Source of the DNA: Azophilus sp965116165
GTDB lineage: Bacteria; Pseudomonadota; Gammaproteobacteria; Pseudomonadales; Azotimanducaceae
Direction: 5' to 3'
Length of the DNA stretch: 64,000 bases
Assembly: GCA_965116165.1 (NCBI GenBank)
Contig: OZ220484.1
Location: 124,001-188,000 of the forward strand
Both the position numbers and the translations under genes were made by a program. This document shows positions 42,447 to 50,935 of the stretch, piece after piece; the stretch's first letter is position 1; each line of letters begins with the position of its first letter. The notes beneath the pieces were generated by a model. It did no database searches, was not told where the DNA came from, and was given only the letters and a program-made list of their open reading frames with translations.

Positions 42447-43542
42447 ACGAATCAACCTGTTCGATCACGACCGCGCCGGACTTGAGGTCGTTTTTCAAAA
42501 CGCCGGCCACAAGCCATTCCATGCACGGCAGTTTATGAAGTGGGTCTACCACCGGGCTCTGCTCGATGTCGCGGGCATGACCGATCTTTCCAAGTCGTTG
42601 CGCGCCTGGCTTCGCGAGGTGGCGGGTTTCGAGTTGCCGCGGGCGGTGTCCCGGCGACAATCCCCGGATGGCACCATCAAGTGGGTGGTGCGCGTTGCCA
42701 ATGGAAATTGCGTTGAAACGGTTCTGATTCCCGACCGCGGGCGCAACACGCTGTGCGTTTCAAGCCAAGTCGGCTGTGTGCTCGATTGCAGCTTCTGCGC
42801 CACCGGCAAACAGGGGTTCAACGGCAATCTCGGCACCACCGACATCATCGGCCAGATTTGGCTGGCAAACGAGGAGCTACGCGGCCGGGGCGAATCGGTC
42901 AGCAATGTCGTGTTCATGGGTATGGGCGAGCCGCTGCTGAATCTCGATGCGGTGCTGCGCGCCGCCAATCTGATGATGGACGATCTCGCCTTTGGGCTTT
43001 CCAAGCGGCGCGTGACCATCTCCACGGCCGGCGTGGTGCCGGCTATTCATGCGCTTTGCGGCCGCTCGGATGTCTCCCTGGCGGTATCGCTGCACGCGCC
43101 CAACGATGCCTTGCGGAACAGGCTGGTGCCGCTCAACCGCAAGTACCCGATTGCGGAGTTGCTCGCCGCCTGCGACCGGTATGTGCGGGGCCTGGGCGAC
43201 CGGCGTGTCCTGACCATGGAGTACACGCTGCTGAAGGGTGTGAACGATAGCTTGGCGCAGGCGAGGGAGCTTGCCGAACTGCTGCGTTCGGTACGTTGCA
43301 AAATTAATCTCATCCCCTTCAACCCCTTTCCCGCCGCGGGCTACGAGCGACCGCAACCGGAAAGGGTGGACGCTTTCCGGAAAACCCTGATGGATGCCGG
43401 CCTGGCAACCATGCTGAGAGCCACCCGCGGCGATGCTATCGACGCCGCCTGCGGGCAGTTGACGGGCGTGGTTCAAGACCGGACGCGTCGCCAGGCCCGC
43501 TATCTTGCGCGGGCCGGCTTGGCCGGGGCGGCCGCGATATGA
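42439..43542 (+). CDS. rlmN: Dual-specificity 23S rRNA/tRNA A2503/A37 methyltransferase
   Basis: 367 residues from a GTG at 42439, preferred over the ATG at 42412 because GGAG is 6 bp upstream and the family N-terminus begins near INLFDHDR. Radical-SAM cysteines are in CVLDCSFCATG (about 113, 117, 120) and the mechanistic Cys near the C-terminus is in GDAIDAACGQL. Ends overlapping pilW by 4 bp. Confidence 0.95.
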   Translation: MPERINLFDHDRAGLEVVFQNAGHKPFHARQFMKWVYHRALLDVAGMTDLSKSLRAWLREVAGFELPRAVSRRQSPDGTIKWVVRVANGNCVETVLIPDRGRNTLCVSSQVGCVLDCSFCATGKQGFNGNLGTTDIIGQIWLANEELRGRGESVSNVVFMGMGEPLLNLDAVLRAANLMMDDLAFGLSKRRVTISTAGVVPAIHALCGRSDVSLAVSLHAPNDALRNRLVPLNRKYPIAELLAACDRYVRGLGDRRVLTMEYTLLKGVNDSLAQARELAELLRSVRCKINLIPFNPFPAAGYERPQPERVDAFRKTLMDAGLATMLRATRGDAIDAACGQLTGVVQDRTRRQARYLARAGLAGAAAI

Positions 43543-44279
43543 GGGTGGGGATCTGGGCATTGCTGTTTCTTGCCGCGACGCTATCCGGTTGCGCCGGTCG
43601 GCCCGATACCATGCCGCCGGTGTCCACGCCGGTGTCGGAACGTGCCCGCGCACAGGTCGACCTGGCGCGTGGCTATCTCAATGACGGCGATGTTGCCCGT
43701 GCTCGCGGCCCGATAGAACGCGCCCTGGAACTCGCCCCCGAACTGGTGGAAGCGCATGTGCTGGCGGGCGTGATGTATGAACGCACACGGGAAACGGCGT
43801 TGGCCGAGCATCACTTCAACGCCGCCCTCAATCTCGACCCCGACCATGCGCAGGCGCTCAACAACTACGGCGCCTTCCTCTACGGGCAGGGGCGCCTTGA
43901 GGCGGCACTCCGGCCATTGCGGCTCGCCGCTTCCGATCCAGGATATCGGCTGCGCGCCCAGGCGTTCGAGAACCTCGGCCTCACCGAGCTCGGCCTAGGG
44001 CGGGATGACGCGGCCAAATTCGCCTTCGAGCGCGCCCTGGCCTTGGCGGATAGTCAGCCGAGAAGCCGCTTGGAACTTGCCGGTATTCTCTATTTGCGCG
44101 GCGAATACAAGGCCGCCGAGCATCACTATCATGCCTTTTTGGCCCAGGCCGACGAAACGTCGCGGAGCCTGTGCCTTGGCTTGAGGCTTGGTGGCGCGCC
44201 CGGTGCCACCAGGCGATCCGCGGACCATGCGCAGCGGCTCCGGAATCAATATCCACAGGCAACATCGGCATGTCCGTAG
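43539..44279 (+). CDS. pilW: Type IV pilus biogenesis/TPR lipoprotein PilW (PilF)
   Basis: 246 residues. Lipoprotein signal ending in LSGC (Cys18), then TPR repeats (LARGYLNDGDVARARGPIE, LNNYGAFLYGQGRLEAAL and others) at about 40-215. In Pseudomonas PilF/PilW is the pilotin for the PilQ secretin. The position between rlmN and rodZ is standard even in species that lack pili. Confidence 0.9.
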   Translation: MRVGIWALLFLAATLSGCAGRPDTMPPVSTPVSERARAQVDLARGYLNDGDVARARGPIERALELAPELVEAHVLAGVMYERTRETALAEHHFNAALNLDPDHAQALNNYGAFLYGQGRLEAALRPLRLAASDPGYRLRAQAFENLGLTELGLGRDDAAKFAFERALALADSQPRSRLELAGILYLRGEYKAAEHHYHAFLAQADETSRSLCLGLRLGGAPGATRRSADHAQRLRNQYPQATSACP

Positions 44280-45511
44280 ACAAACCGATCAAGCGGTCAG
44301 AGCGCCAGGCGGACCCGCCGGGACGCATCGACCCCTCTCGGGATTGGCCGGAGGATACCGACCAGCGCGATGACATGGACCCCGGCGCGGTACTGCGCGC
44401 GGCGCGCGGGGCGGCGCATTATTCCATTGAATACGTGGCGCAGCGGCTGAAATTGCCGACGCGTGTTGTGGAGGCGATCGAGGCGAATGATCTGCGCAGG
44501 TTTCCCACACCGGTTTATCTGCGGGGATATATTCGCAATTACGCGAAACTCTTGAAGATCGACCCCGCGCCGTTGCTGAGGGACTATTCAATTCTCAAAG
44601 CCGATTCGGTCGCACCCGCCGTGGTCGAGCGCGGGGGGCCGGTTTCGGCCGATGTCGAACAACGAGCCGGACGGTCGCTGACGGTGTTGTGGGTCGGCCT
44701 GCTTTTGGCGGCTTTGATGCTGCTCGTTTGGCAGTGGCCGGTTGTTGAAAAAACCTTCCGGAATGGCCCCAACCAGACTCCCGCCGTTGACGAGACCGCG
44801 CCGACCACCGTGCATGGTCCAAAGCGGACGGCGGATGTGAATGCGGAAGACACCGTCGGGTCACAAGATGGGTCCGCATCGCAAGATTCCCCGGCGGCGG
44901 AAGTCTCCCCGGGGCCGACCACGCCCGCAAGCGTTGGTGCGGGGGCTGGCGAAGGCGGGACAGCTTCCGGTTGGCCGACCCCTCCCGAGCGGGTGCGGGC
45001 GGGGCGGGGCGATACCGTTGCCGAGTTGTCCGGCGGGGGCGGGAGCGGCGGCAATCCACCAAACAGCGCCGTCTATGAGGATTCCTTGTCTGTCGGCGGC
45101 GCTACGGAACCCGCCGCTGCCGATGCCGGGACATCCGACGATGTGGCGTCCGTTCCGGGGCGGCAATCCGATGTCGGCTTGAGTGCGCCCCACCCGCCTG
45201 CCGCAGGTGCGCAAAGTGAGCCCCCCGTCCCACGGGAGTTGTTTCGAGCCCGGCGCATCACCCCCGATGGCGACGATGAGTTGTGGTTCGAATCCACCGA
45301 GGATTGTCGGGTTGCGGTTCTCGATATGGAGGGTGCTTTTCTTTACGAGGATCTGTTGAGTGGGCGGCAGAGCCTGCGGCTTCTGGGCGAGGGACCGTTT
45401 CAAATTCGGTTGGGATATGCGCCGGGTGTTTCTGTGGAATACAACGGCGAGCCGGTGCCCTTGGCGCCGCATACAAGCGGTACCGCGGCCTCGCTGGTGG
45501 TGGGCCAATAA
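44270..45511 (+). CDS. rodZ: Cytoskeleton protein RodZ
   Basis: 413 residues from the ATG at 44270, overlapping the pilW stop by 10 bp. Cytoplasmic HTH domain (GAVLRAARGAAHYSIEYVAQ, then RLKLPTRVVEAIE) at about 35-105, one membrane helix (LWVGLLLAALMLLVW) near 145, a long Ser/Pro/Gly-rich periplasmic linker, and the C-terminal DUF4115 domain (ELWFESTEDCRVAVLD) near 330-410. It links MreB to the cell-wall machinery. In many relatives ispG follows, but here hisS follows at once. Confidence 0.93.
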   Translation: MSVDKPIKRSERQADPPGRIDPSRDWPEDTDQRDDMDPGAVLRAARGAAHYSIEYVAQRLKLPTRVVEAIEANDLRRFPTPVYLRGYIRNYAKLLKIDPAPLLRDYSILKADSVAPAVVERGGPVSADVEQRAGRSLTVLWVGLLLAALMLLVWQWPVVEKTFRNGPNQTPAVDETAPTTVHGPKRTADVNAEDTVGSQDGSASQDSPAAEVSPGPTTPASVGAGAGEGGTASGWPTPPERVRAGRGDTVAELSGGGGSGGNPPNSAVYEDSLSVGGATEPAAADAGTSDDVASVPGRQSDVGLSAPHPPAAGAQSEPPVPRELFRARRITPDGDDELWFESTEDCRVAVLDMEGAFLYEDLLSGRQSLRLLGEGPFQIRLGYAPGVSVEYNGEPVPLAPHTSGTAASLVVGQ

Positions 45512-45514
45512 CCG

Positions 45515-46786
45515 ATGCACGTCAGGGGCATGAAGGATGTGCTGCCGGACGAGGCCCGCCGCTGGCGAAATATCGAGAACGTCATCGTGGATCTGCTCGA
45601 CCGGTTCGCCTACCAGGAAGTGCGGTTGCCGGTGCTTGAGGCCGTGGAGGTGTTCCGGCGCGGCGTGGGCGAGGCAACCGACATCGTGGAAAAAGAGATG
45701 TACCAACTGACCGACCGCGACGGCGACCCCATGGTGCTGCGGCCCGAGGGAACGGCCGGCTGCGCAAGGGCATTGGACGAAAATGGCTTGTTGTTCAATC
45801 AAACCCAGCGGGTGTTCTATCGGGGTCCGATGTTCCGCTACGAACGGCCGCAGAAGGGCCGCTACCGGCAGTTTCACCATGTTGGCGTGGAGGCATTTGG
45901 GTTCGCCGGGCCCGACATCGATGCGGAATTGATTCAACTCGGCTGCGAGCTTTGGAAAGCCCTGGGCATTGCCGCCGAGGTGCGGCTGGAAATCAACAGC
46001 ATCGGCTCGGCGGCCGCCCGGGCCGCCTTCCGCCGGGCACTCGTTGAATGGCTCGAACCCCGCAGTGTCGAGCTCGACGAGGACAGCCGGCGGCGGCTAC
46101 AAACCAATCCGTTGCGTATTCTCGACAGCAAGTCCGAGCAGACGCGGCGTGCGCTCGACAACGGACCGTCGTTCAACGACTATCTCGACGACGCAAGCGC
46201 CGAGCACTATGCCGAACTCAGGGAAACGCTCCGGGGTTTGCGCATCGAGTACGTGGAAAATCCCCGGCTGGTGCGCGGCCTGGATTACTATACGAAGTCC
46301 GTTTTCGAGTGGACGACCGACCGTCTTGGTGCCCAGGGCGCAATCTGCGGAGGAGGACGCTATGACGGTCTGGTTGAACTTTTGGGAGGAAAACCGTCGC
46401 CGGCGGCCGGTTTCGCCATTGGCATGGAGCGAGTGTTGCTGCTTCACGATGCGGTGCATGGCATTGACCCGGAGGTTCCGGCGGATGTCTATTGCTGTGT
46501 CCCACAACCGGAACTGTACGCCCGGGCGCTGACCGTAACGCAGCGACTGCGCGAGCTGGTGCCGGGCATGCGTTTTCGTGTGCACGCCGGGGGCGGCAGG
46601 CTGAAGGCTCAACTAAAACGGGCGGACCGCAGCGGTGCCCGCTGGGCTTTGCTGATCGGCGAGACAGAGGTGGAGGAGGGCGGCATTGCCGTTAAGGATC
46701 TGCGCTCGGCCGCGCCGCAGCGGCTGCTGTCGGCTGAGCAGGTGGCGGCCCATCTTGCCGTCGGCGAGCAATCAAGCGGTGATTAG
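45515..46786 (+). CDS. hisS: Histidyl-tRNA synthetase
   Basis: 423 residues, class II synthetase. Motif 2 FYRGPMFRYERPQKGRYRQF and the histidine-specific LVRGLDYYTKSVFEW and GGGRYDGLVELLGG are intact. Starts 3 bp after the rodZ stop. It charges tRNA-His. Confidence 0.97.
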   Translation: MHVRGMKDVLPDEARRWRNIENVIVDLLDRFAYQEVRLPVLEAVEVFRRGVGEATDIVEKEMYQLTDRDGDPMVLRPEGTAGCARALDENGLLFNQTQRVFYRGPMFRYERPQKGRYRQFHHVGVEAFGFAGPDIDAELIQLGCELWKALGIAAEVRLEINSIGSAAARAAFRRALVEWLEPRSVELDEDSRRRLQTNPLRILDSKSEQTRRALDNGPSFNDYLDDASAEHYAELRETLRGLRIEYVENPRLVRGLDYYTKSVFEWTTDRLGAQGAICGGGRYDGLVELLGGKPSPAAGFAIGMERVLLLHDAVHGIDPEVPADVYCCVPQPELYARALTVTQRLRELVPGMRFRVHAGGGRLKAQLKRADRSGARWALLIGETEVEEGGIAVKDLRSAAPQRLLSAEQVAAHLAVGEQSSGD

Positions 46787-46848
46787 CATGAGGCGAGGGT
46801 TCCTGGCCTCTGGTGGTCGTCCGTTTTCATTCATTGCGGGAGTAGAGG

Positions 46849-47478
46849 GTGGCTGACTATCTCAGCGACGAAGAACAGCTTGATCGGCTAAGGAATTGGT
46901 GGGACAGGAATGGCACATCAATTGTCGTTGGCGTCGTGTTGGTCGTGGGCGGGCTTGCTGGCTGGCGCTGGTACGACTCGGCCAGGTCCGAGGAATTGGA
47001 GGCGGCTTCCGATCTTTACGAGGCCTTTCTGGCTGCCGAGGGCGATGCTCGCTCCGACCTGGCGGCTTCGCTTGAGACGGAATTTGGCGATACGAGCTAT
47101 GCGACCTTCACATTGCTTTACCAGGCGCGGGAGGCGTGGGAGGCCGAAGATTTGCAGGCAGCAATCGACACGTTGCGACAGGTCGCCGATGATGGGGGGC
47201 ATCCGTTGATCCGGGATCTGGCCCGCATTCGCCTGGCCCGCCTGCTTTACGAGCAGGACGACGCCGAAGGGGCGTTGGCCACACTGGCCGAGGTCAAACA
47301 ACAGGGGTTTCGCGCCACGGTGCTGGAGTTGAAGGGCGATATTCATTTGACGGGGGGGGATCGGGCTCTGGCCCACGCGGCCTATGTGTCGGCGCTCGGC
47401 GAGACCGACGAAGACCAGGAGCGGCCCATTCTCCAATTCAAGGTCGACGACACCGCTCCTCCGCGGCAATCGCCATGA
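46849..47478 (+). CDS. yfgM: YfgM-like tetratricopeptide membrane protein (ancillary SecYEG translocon subunit)
   Basis: 209 residues from GTG with GGGAG upstream. Cytosolic start (DEEQLDRLRNWWDRNG), one helix (TSIVVGVVLVVGGLAGW), then a periplasmic helical TPR-like domain, as in YfgM, which works with PpiD at the translocon. Normally bamB follows directly; here three repeat elements intervene. Confidence 0.92.
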   Translation: MADYLSDEEQLDRLRNWWDRNGTSIVVGVVLVVGGLAGWRWYDSARSEELEAASDLYEAFLAAEGDARSDLAASLETEFGDTSYATFTLLYQAREAWEAEDLQAAIDTLRQVADDGGHPLIRDLARIRLARLLYEQDDAEGALATLAEVKQQGFRATVLELKGDIHLTGGDRALAHAAYVSALGETDEDQERPILQFKVDDTAPPRQSP

Positions 47479-47507
47479 ACGGCCTTTTCCATCCCCGGAC
47501 AATGCGG

Positions 47508-47538
47508 CGGCTCGCTGGGAGCCTGCGCCGTAGGAAAT
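47508..47538. repeat. 31-bp dispersed repeat, copy 2 (after yfgM)
   Basis: Partner of 21386-21416 (26 of 31 bases, identical over CTGCGCCGTAGGAAAT). Begins 30 bp after the yfgM stop. Confidence 0.5.
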
Positions 47539-47659
47539 TTTCGCGGGAGCACATCCCACCGAAGACCATGCCCGGGATAAAATCGCGAAGAACTTTGGGC
47601 ATCATCCCCACTTTGATGGTGCTTTTGAGGGTATTTCGTCTGCATATTCCTACCATTAA

Positions 47660-47758
47660 GGAACCTCTGATTAATCCCGTAGTCGGAGCATTCGGTTTAA
47701 TAAAATCAATAGTTTACGATTAGCCGAATGCTGCTCTATCGACTTGTTCAGACCTTCC
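47660..47758 (+). mobile_element. Miniature IS5-like element, copy 6
   Basis: 99 bp from GGAACCTCTGATTAATCCCG to TTCAGACCTTCC with perfect TTAA duplications (47656-47659 and 47759-47762). Among the best preserved copies. Lies between yfgM and bamB. Confidence 0.94.
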
Positions 47759-47798
47759 TTAACCCTCGCGGGTGTTCTACGGAGCAGGCTCTTGGTAT

Positions 47799-47917
47799 CC
47801 TGTCCGGGAAATACGCATATTGTTCGACCTGTGTGTAATGGATCGTAGATTATTGATCTTAAATGAAATTATTTTTTATAGGCCGACGACAATTTTATAG
47901 CGAATTTACCGGACAGA
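47799..47917. mobile_element. Short element with TGTCCGG-type terminal inverted repeats
   Basis: The left end CCTGTCCGGGAAATACGC and the right end, whose reverse complement reads TTCTGTCCGGTAAATTCGC, form imperfect inverted repeats of about 19 bp around 80 bp of AT-rich DNA. This is a typical plan for a non-autonomous insertion. A lone matching end is at 37882-37898. It lies immediately upstream of the bamB coding region. Confidence 0.55.
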
Positions 47918-47922
47918 ACACT

Positions 47923-47997
47923 GGCGGCCCGTGGCGAAAATCCCGCGTCGTATTGAGGGTGGCGAGGCATGCGGCCGGACTTTCGCCACGGGCCGCC
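47923..47997. repeat. REP-like inverted pair overlapping the 5' end of bamB
   Basis: GGCGGCCCGTGGCGAAA (47923-47939) is repeated exactly in reverse complement at 47981-47997, with a 41-bp spacer. The similarity goes on inward for a few bases (ATCCCG versus GTCCGG). A single related unit lies at 32999-33022. The right arm encodes part of the BamB signal region (AGLSPRAAR). Confidence 0.65.
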
Positions 47998-49233
47998 AGG
48001 CCGCTGCTCGTTGGTATTCTGGCGTTTGCCCTGGCGGGTTGCGGCTGGTTTTCCTGGATGCCCTGGATCGGCGACAAGGACGAAGGCCCCGATCCCATGA
48101 AGCCGGCGGAATTGGTTGATTTCGTCCCGGAGGTGCGTATTGAGCGGCGCTGGCGCACCTCTATCGGCAAGGGTTTGGGACGCAAGTATTTGCGGCTGAA
48201 CCCCAGGGTGCTGGCCGACCGGGTATACGCCGCGGATGGCTACGGTGTGGTGGAAGCGCGGAACCGCTTCAACGGCCGACGTGTTTGGCGGTCCGAGATC
48301 GCCCCCCACAGTGCGGCCAGGGGAGGCATGTTCTTGGGCTTCAACTTCTTTGATCGCACCGATCCGAGCTTCATCAGCGGTGGCGTCGGCAGCGGTGGCG
48401 GCATGGTGCTGATCGGCACGACAGGGGGCACGGTGGTTGCCCTGTCCGCCGCCGACGGTGCGGAACTGTGGCGCGCCTACGTTGGCAGCGAGGTCGTTTG
48501 CCGCCCAGCCTATGGCGACGATGCGGTCTACGCCCAGACCATCGATGGCCGTCTTTTAGCGTTGGAGGAGTCCGACGGCAGCGTGCGCTGGAGCTTCGAT
48601 ATACAGGTGCCGGTATTGACACTGCGCGGTACCGCCTCGCCGGTATTCCGGGACGGCGTCGTCTATGCTGGCTTCGCCAACGGTACGGTCAGCGCCATCC
48701 GCACCGAGAACGGCGAGCCGATCTGGCAGCATCGGGTCATGCTGCCCGAGGGTCGCTCCGAGCTTGATCGTATTGTCGATGTGGATGGTTCGCCGTTGAT
48801 CGAGGGAGCATTGATCTACGCGGTGGCGTACCAGGGTCGGCTTAAGGCGCTGCGGCGCGCCGATGGCAATGAGCTTTGGCAACTTGATCATTCCAGCCAC
48901 CTCGACCTCGCGACCGGTTACAACCATGTTTATGTGGTAGACGAAACCGATACTGTCATTGCCGTCGACCAAGAGACCGCCCGCGAGGTTTGGCGCCAGG
49001 AGGGCCTTTATCGTCGCAAGTTGAGCAGCCCCCGGACGTTCGGCAACTATTTGGTGGTTGGCGACGACGATGGCTATCTGCATGTGCTCGCCCAGAGCGA
49101 TGGCCGCTTTCTCGGCCGACAGAAACTCGACGGCAAGGGCATTCGCTCGGCAATGGCCGTGGCGGAGGGACGCACACTCTATTTGCTTGGTAATTCGGGG
49201 TCGCTGCAAGCCGTCGAGATTGTCGCTCGGTGA
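47959..49233 (+). CDS. bamB: Outer-membrane assembly lipoprotein BamB
   Basis: About 424 residues from a GTG at 47959 (TTG at 47953 and ATG at 47863 are alternatives; none has a good ribosome site). Lipoprotein signal RPLLVGILAFALAGC, then an eight-bladed beta-propeller of PQQ-like repeats (GAELWRAYVGSEVVCRP, GSVRWSFDIQVPVL, GELWQLDH-type blades). BamB binds BamA in the outer-membrane protein insertion machine. The residues before the signal helix come from inserted REP-like and terminal-repeat DNA, so the native start seems to have been lost or rebuilt. Confidence 0.93.
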   Translation: MARHAAGLSPRAARPLLVGILAFALAGCGWFSWMPWIGDKDEGPDPMKPAELVDFVPEVRIERRWRTSIGKGLGRKYLRLNPRVLADRVYAADGYGVVEARNRFNGRRVWRSEIAPHSAARGGMFLGFNFFDRTDPSFISGGVGSGGGMVLIGTTGGTVVALSAADGAELWRAYVGSEVVCRPAYGDDAVYAQTIDGRLLALEESDGSVRWSFDIQVPVLTLRGTASPVFRDGVVYAGFANGTVSAIRTENGEPIWQHRVMLPEGRSELDRIVDVDGSPLIEGALIYAVAYQGRLKALRRADGNELWQLDHSSHLDLATGYNHVYVVDETDTVIAVDQETAREVWRQEGLYRRKLSSPRTFGNYLVVGDDDGYLHVLAQSDGRFLGRQKLDGKGIRSAMAVAEGRTLYLLGNSGSLQAVEIVAR

Positions 49234-49237
49234 GCCC

Positions 49238-50623
49238 ATGCTCCCGCATCTCGCAATGGTCGGCCGACCCAATGTTGGCAAGTCGACGCTGTTCAATCGC
49301 CTGACGGGTACGCGCGATGCGCTGGTGGCCGCCGTGCCCGGCCTGACGCGCGACCGGCGCTATGGCCGCGCGATTATCGGGGGCAGGCCCTGCATTCTAG
49401 TCGATACCGGCGGATTGCTTGGCGATGACGACTTTGCGGCCGCCGCCGAGCGGCAGGCCGGTGTGGCCCTGGCCGAAGCGCAAACCGTTTTGTTCCTGGT
49501 GGATGCGCGCGAAGGGCTGACCGGCGGCGACGAGACGATTGCCACGCGCCTGAGAAGGGCCGGCTGCGATGTGGTTTTGGTGATCAACAAGATCGACGGG
49601 TGCGACCCGCATACGGTGCGGGCGGAATTCGCGGCCTTGGGTTTTGCGGAGTGCTGTCTGATTTCCGCCGGTCACGGGCGTGGGATTGGGCAATTGAGCG
49701 AACGGCTTGCGACGCGCTTGCCGGATGGTGCCGAATTCGCCGAAACGCCGCCCGGAACCATTTGCACCGCGGTGGTGGGGCGCCCCAATGTCGGCAAGTC
49801 AACGCTCATCAATTGTCTGCTCGGCGAGGAGCGCCAAGTGGTGCTTGATCGGCCCGGCACGACCCGGGATGCCATCGAAGTGCCTTTTGAACGTGACGGC
49901 GACCGCTTCCTGCTTATCGATACCGCCGGTGTTCGCCGGCGTGGGAAAGTCGAGGCGGCGGTCGAGAAGTTTTCCATTATCAAGGCGCTGCGGACAATGG
50001 AGCGGGCGCATGTTGTCATTGTCGTTGTCGATGGCCGGGAAGGCCTGGTCGATCAGGATTTGCATGTGCTTCAACACGGTGTCCATGCGGGCGCGGGGCT
50101 GGTTGTCGCGGTCAACAAGTGGGATGGGCTTGATGCGCGGGTGCGCCGGATACGTCGGGCGGCCTTCGAGCGACGACTGGGGTTTGTGCCTTGGGCACCG
50201 GTGCAAACTATTTCTGCCCTACAGGGTCGTGGCATCGGGCGCCTCATGGCGGATCTGAGGGCGGTATACCGAGCCGGTGCGTTCGAGGTGGGTACGATGC
50301 TCCTGAATCGAATACTTCAGGGGCTTTTGCGCGCGCATCCCCCGCCCATGGTTAGAGGACGACCGATCAAACTGCGCTACGCGCACAAGGCGGGCGATCA
50401 TCCGCCTCGGATTCTCGTGCATGGCAATCAGACCGGCGCCGTGCCGGATAGCTACATCCGCTATCTCGAAAACGGCTTTCGGGAAGCGCTTGACCTCGTG
50501 GGCAATCCGGTGCGGCTGGAATTTCGAACCGGTGTCAATCCCTACGCCGGCAAGCGCAACGCATTGACCCGCCGTCAACGCCTTCGCCGCAAGCGTGTCA
50601 TACGCCACGGGCACCGCCGCTGA
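49238..50623 (+). CDS. der: GTPase Der (EngA), ribosome biogenesis
   Basis: 461 residues from the ATG at 49238, 4 bp after bamB. Two tandem GTPase domains: GRPNVGKST, DTGG and NKID, then GRPNVGKST, DTAG and NKWD. A C-terminal KH-like domain (about 350-440) ends in basic RRQRLRRKRVIRHGHRR. Needed for 50S subunit maturation. Confidence 0.97.
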   Translation: MLPHLAMVGRPNVGKSTLFNRLTGTRDALVAAVPGLTRDRRYGRAIIGGRPCILVDTGGLLGDDDFAAAAERQAGVALAEAQTVLFLVDAREGLTGGDETIATRLRRAGCDVVLVINKIDGCDPHTVRAEFAALGFAECCLISAGHGRGIGQLSERLATRLPDGAEFAETPPGTICTAVVGRPNVGKSTLINCLLGEERQVVLDRPGTTRDAIEVPFERDGDRFLLIDTAGVRRRGKVEAAVEKFSIIKALRTMERAHVVIVVVDGREGLVDQDLHVLQHGVHAGAGLVVAVNKWDGLDARVRRIRRAAFERRLGFVPWAPVQTISALQGRGIGRLMADLRAVYRAGAFEVGTMLLNRILQGLLRAHPPPMVRGRPIKLRYAHKAGDHPPRILVHGNQTGAVPDSYIRYLENGFREALDLVGNPVRLEFRTGVNPYAGKRNALTRRQRLRRKRVIRHGHRR

Positions 50624-50735
50624 CGGCTTCCTCTGCCGGGCAACTGCCGGCTTTCGTATAACCAACGTCCCGTCGGGGTTGCCGGCACCTATCGCATTGA
50701 TGCGCAGACATCCTTGGTTTTCCCTCGAAATTCGC

Positions 50736-50812
50736 TTGACATACCGCTATATGTTGAGGCTTTGACGGCGGGGAATTGCCACATGTCGGCTTCTGTCAAC
50801 CCATCGATATAA
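50736..50812 (+). repeat. 77-bp repeat (TTGACA...TGTCAA family), copy A
   Basis: About 83 percent identical by eye to 53450-53526. It starts TTGACATACCGCTATATG and near its end has TTCTGTCAACCCATCGATA, so TTGACA and TGTCAA form short inverted ends. It abuts MITE copy 7. Confidence 0.75.
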
Positions 50813-50913
50813 GGAACCTCTGATTAATTCTGTAGTCACGGCATTAAAATAAATAAAATCAATAACTTAAGATTATATCAATGCTGCTCTATCGAATTCG
50901 AATTGTTCAAACC
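50813..50913 (+). mobile_element. Miniature IS5-like element, copy 7 (right end damaged)
   Basis: Begins GGAACCTCTGATTAATTCTG and has the family interior, but GAATTC is followed by a repeated GAATT and the terminal ACCTTCC is missing (ATTGTTCAAACCGGACATAA). No target duplication. Confidence 0.82.
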
Positions 50914-50935
50914 GGACATAATTCCTATTCGGCTC

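Larger units (their letters stand above)
50624..50935. other. Intergenic region between der and the M23 peptidase
   Basis: 312 bp without a gene. It is mostly repeats: a full 77-bp repeat of the second family (50736-50812) joined directly to a truncated MITE (50813-50913). The first 110 bp show nothing recognisable. Confidence 0.6.

Noticed and set aside
47438..47656. 72-codon minus-strand frame after yfgM
   Set aside because: No recognisable motif, overlaps the yfgM 3' end and the 31-bp repeat; treated as chance.
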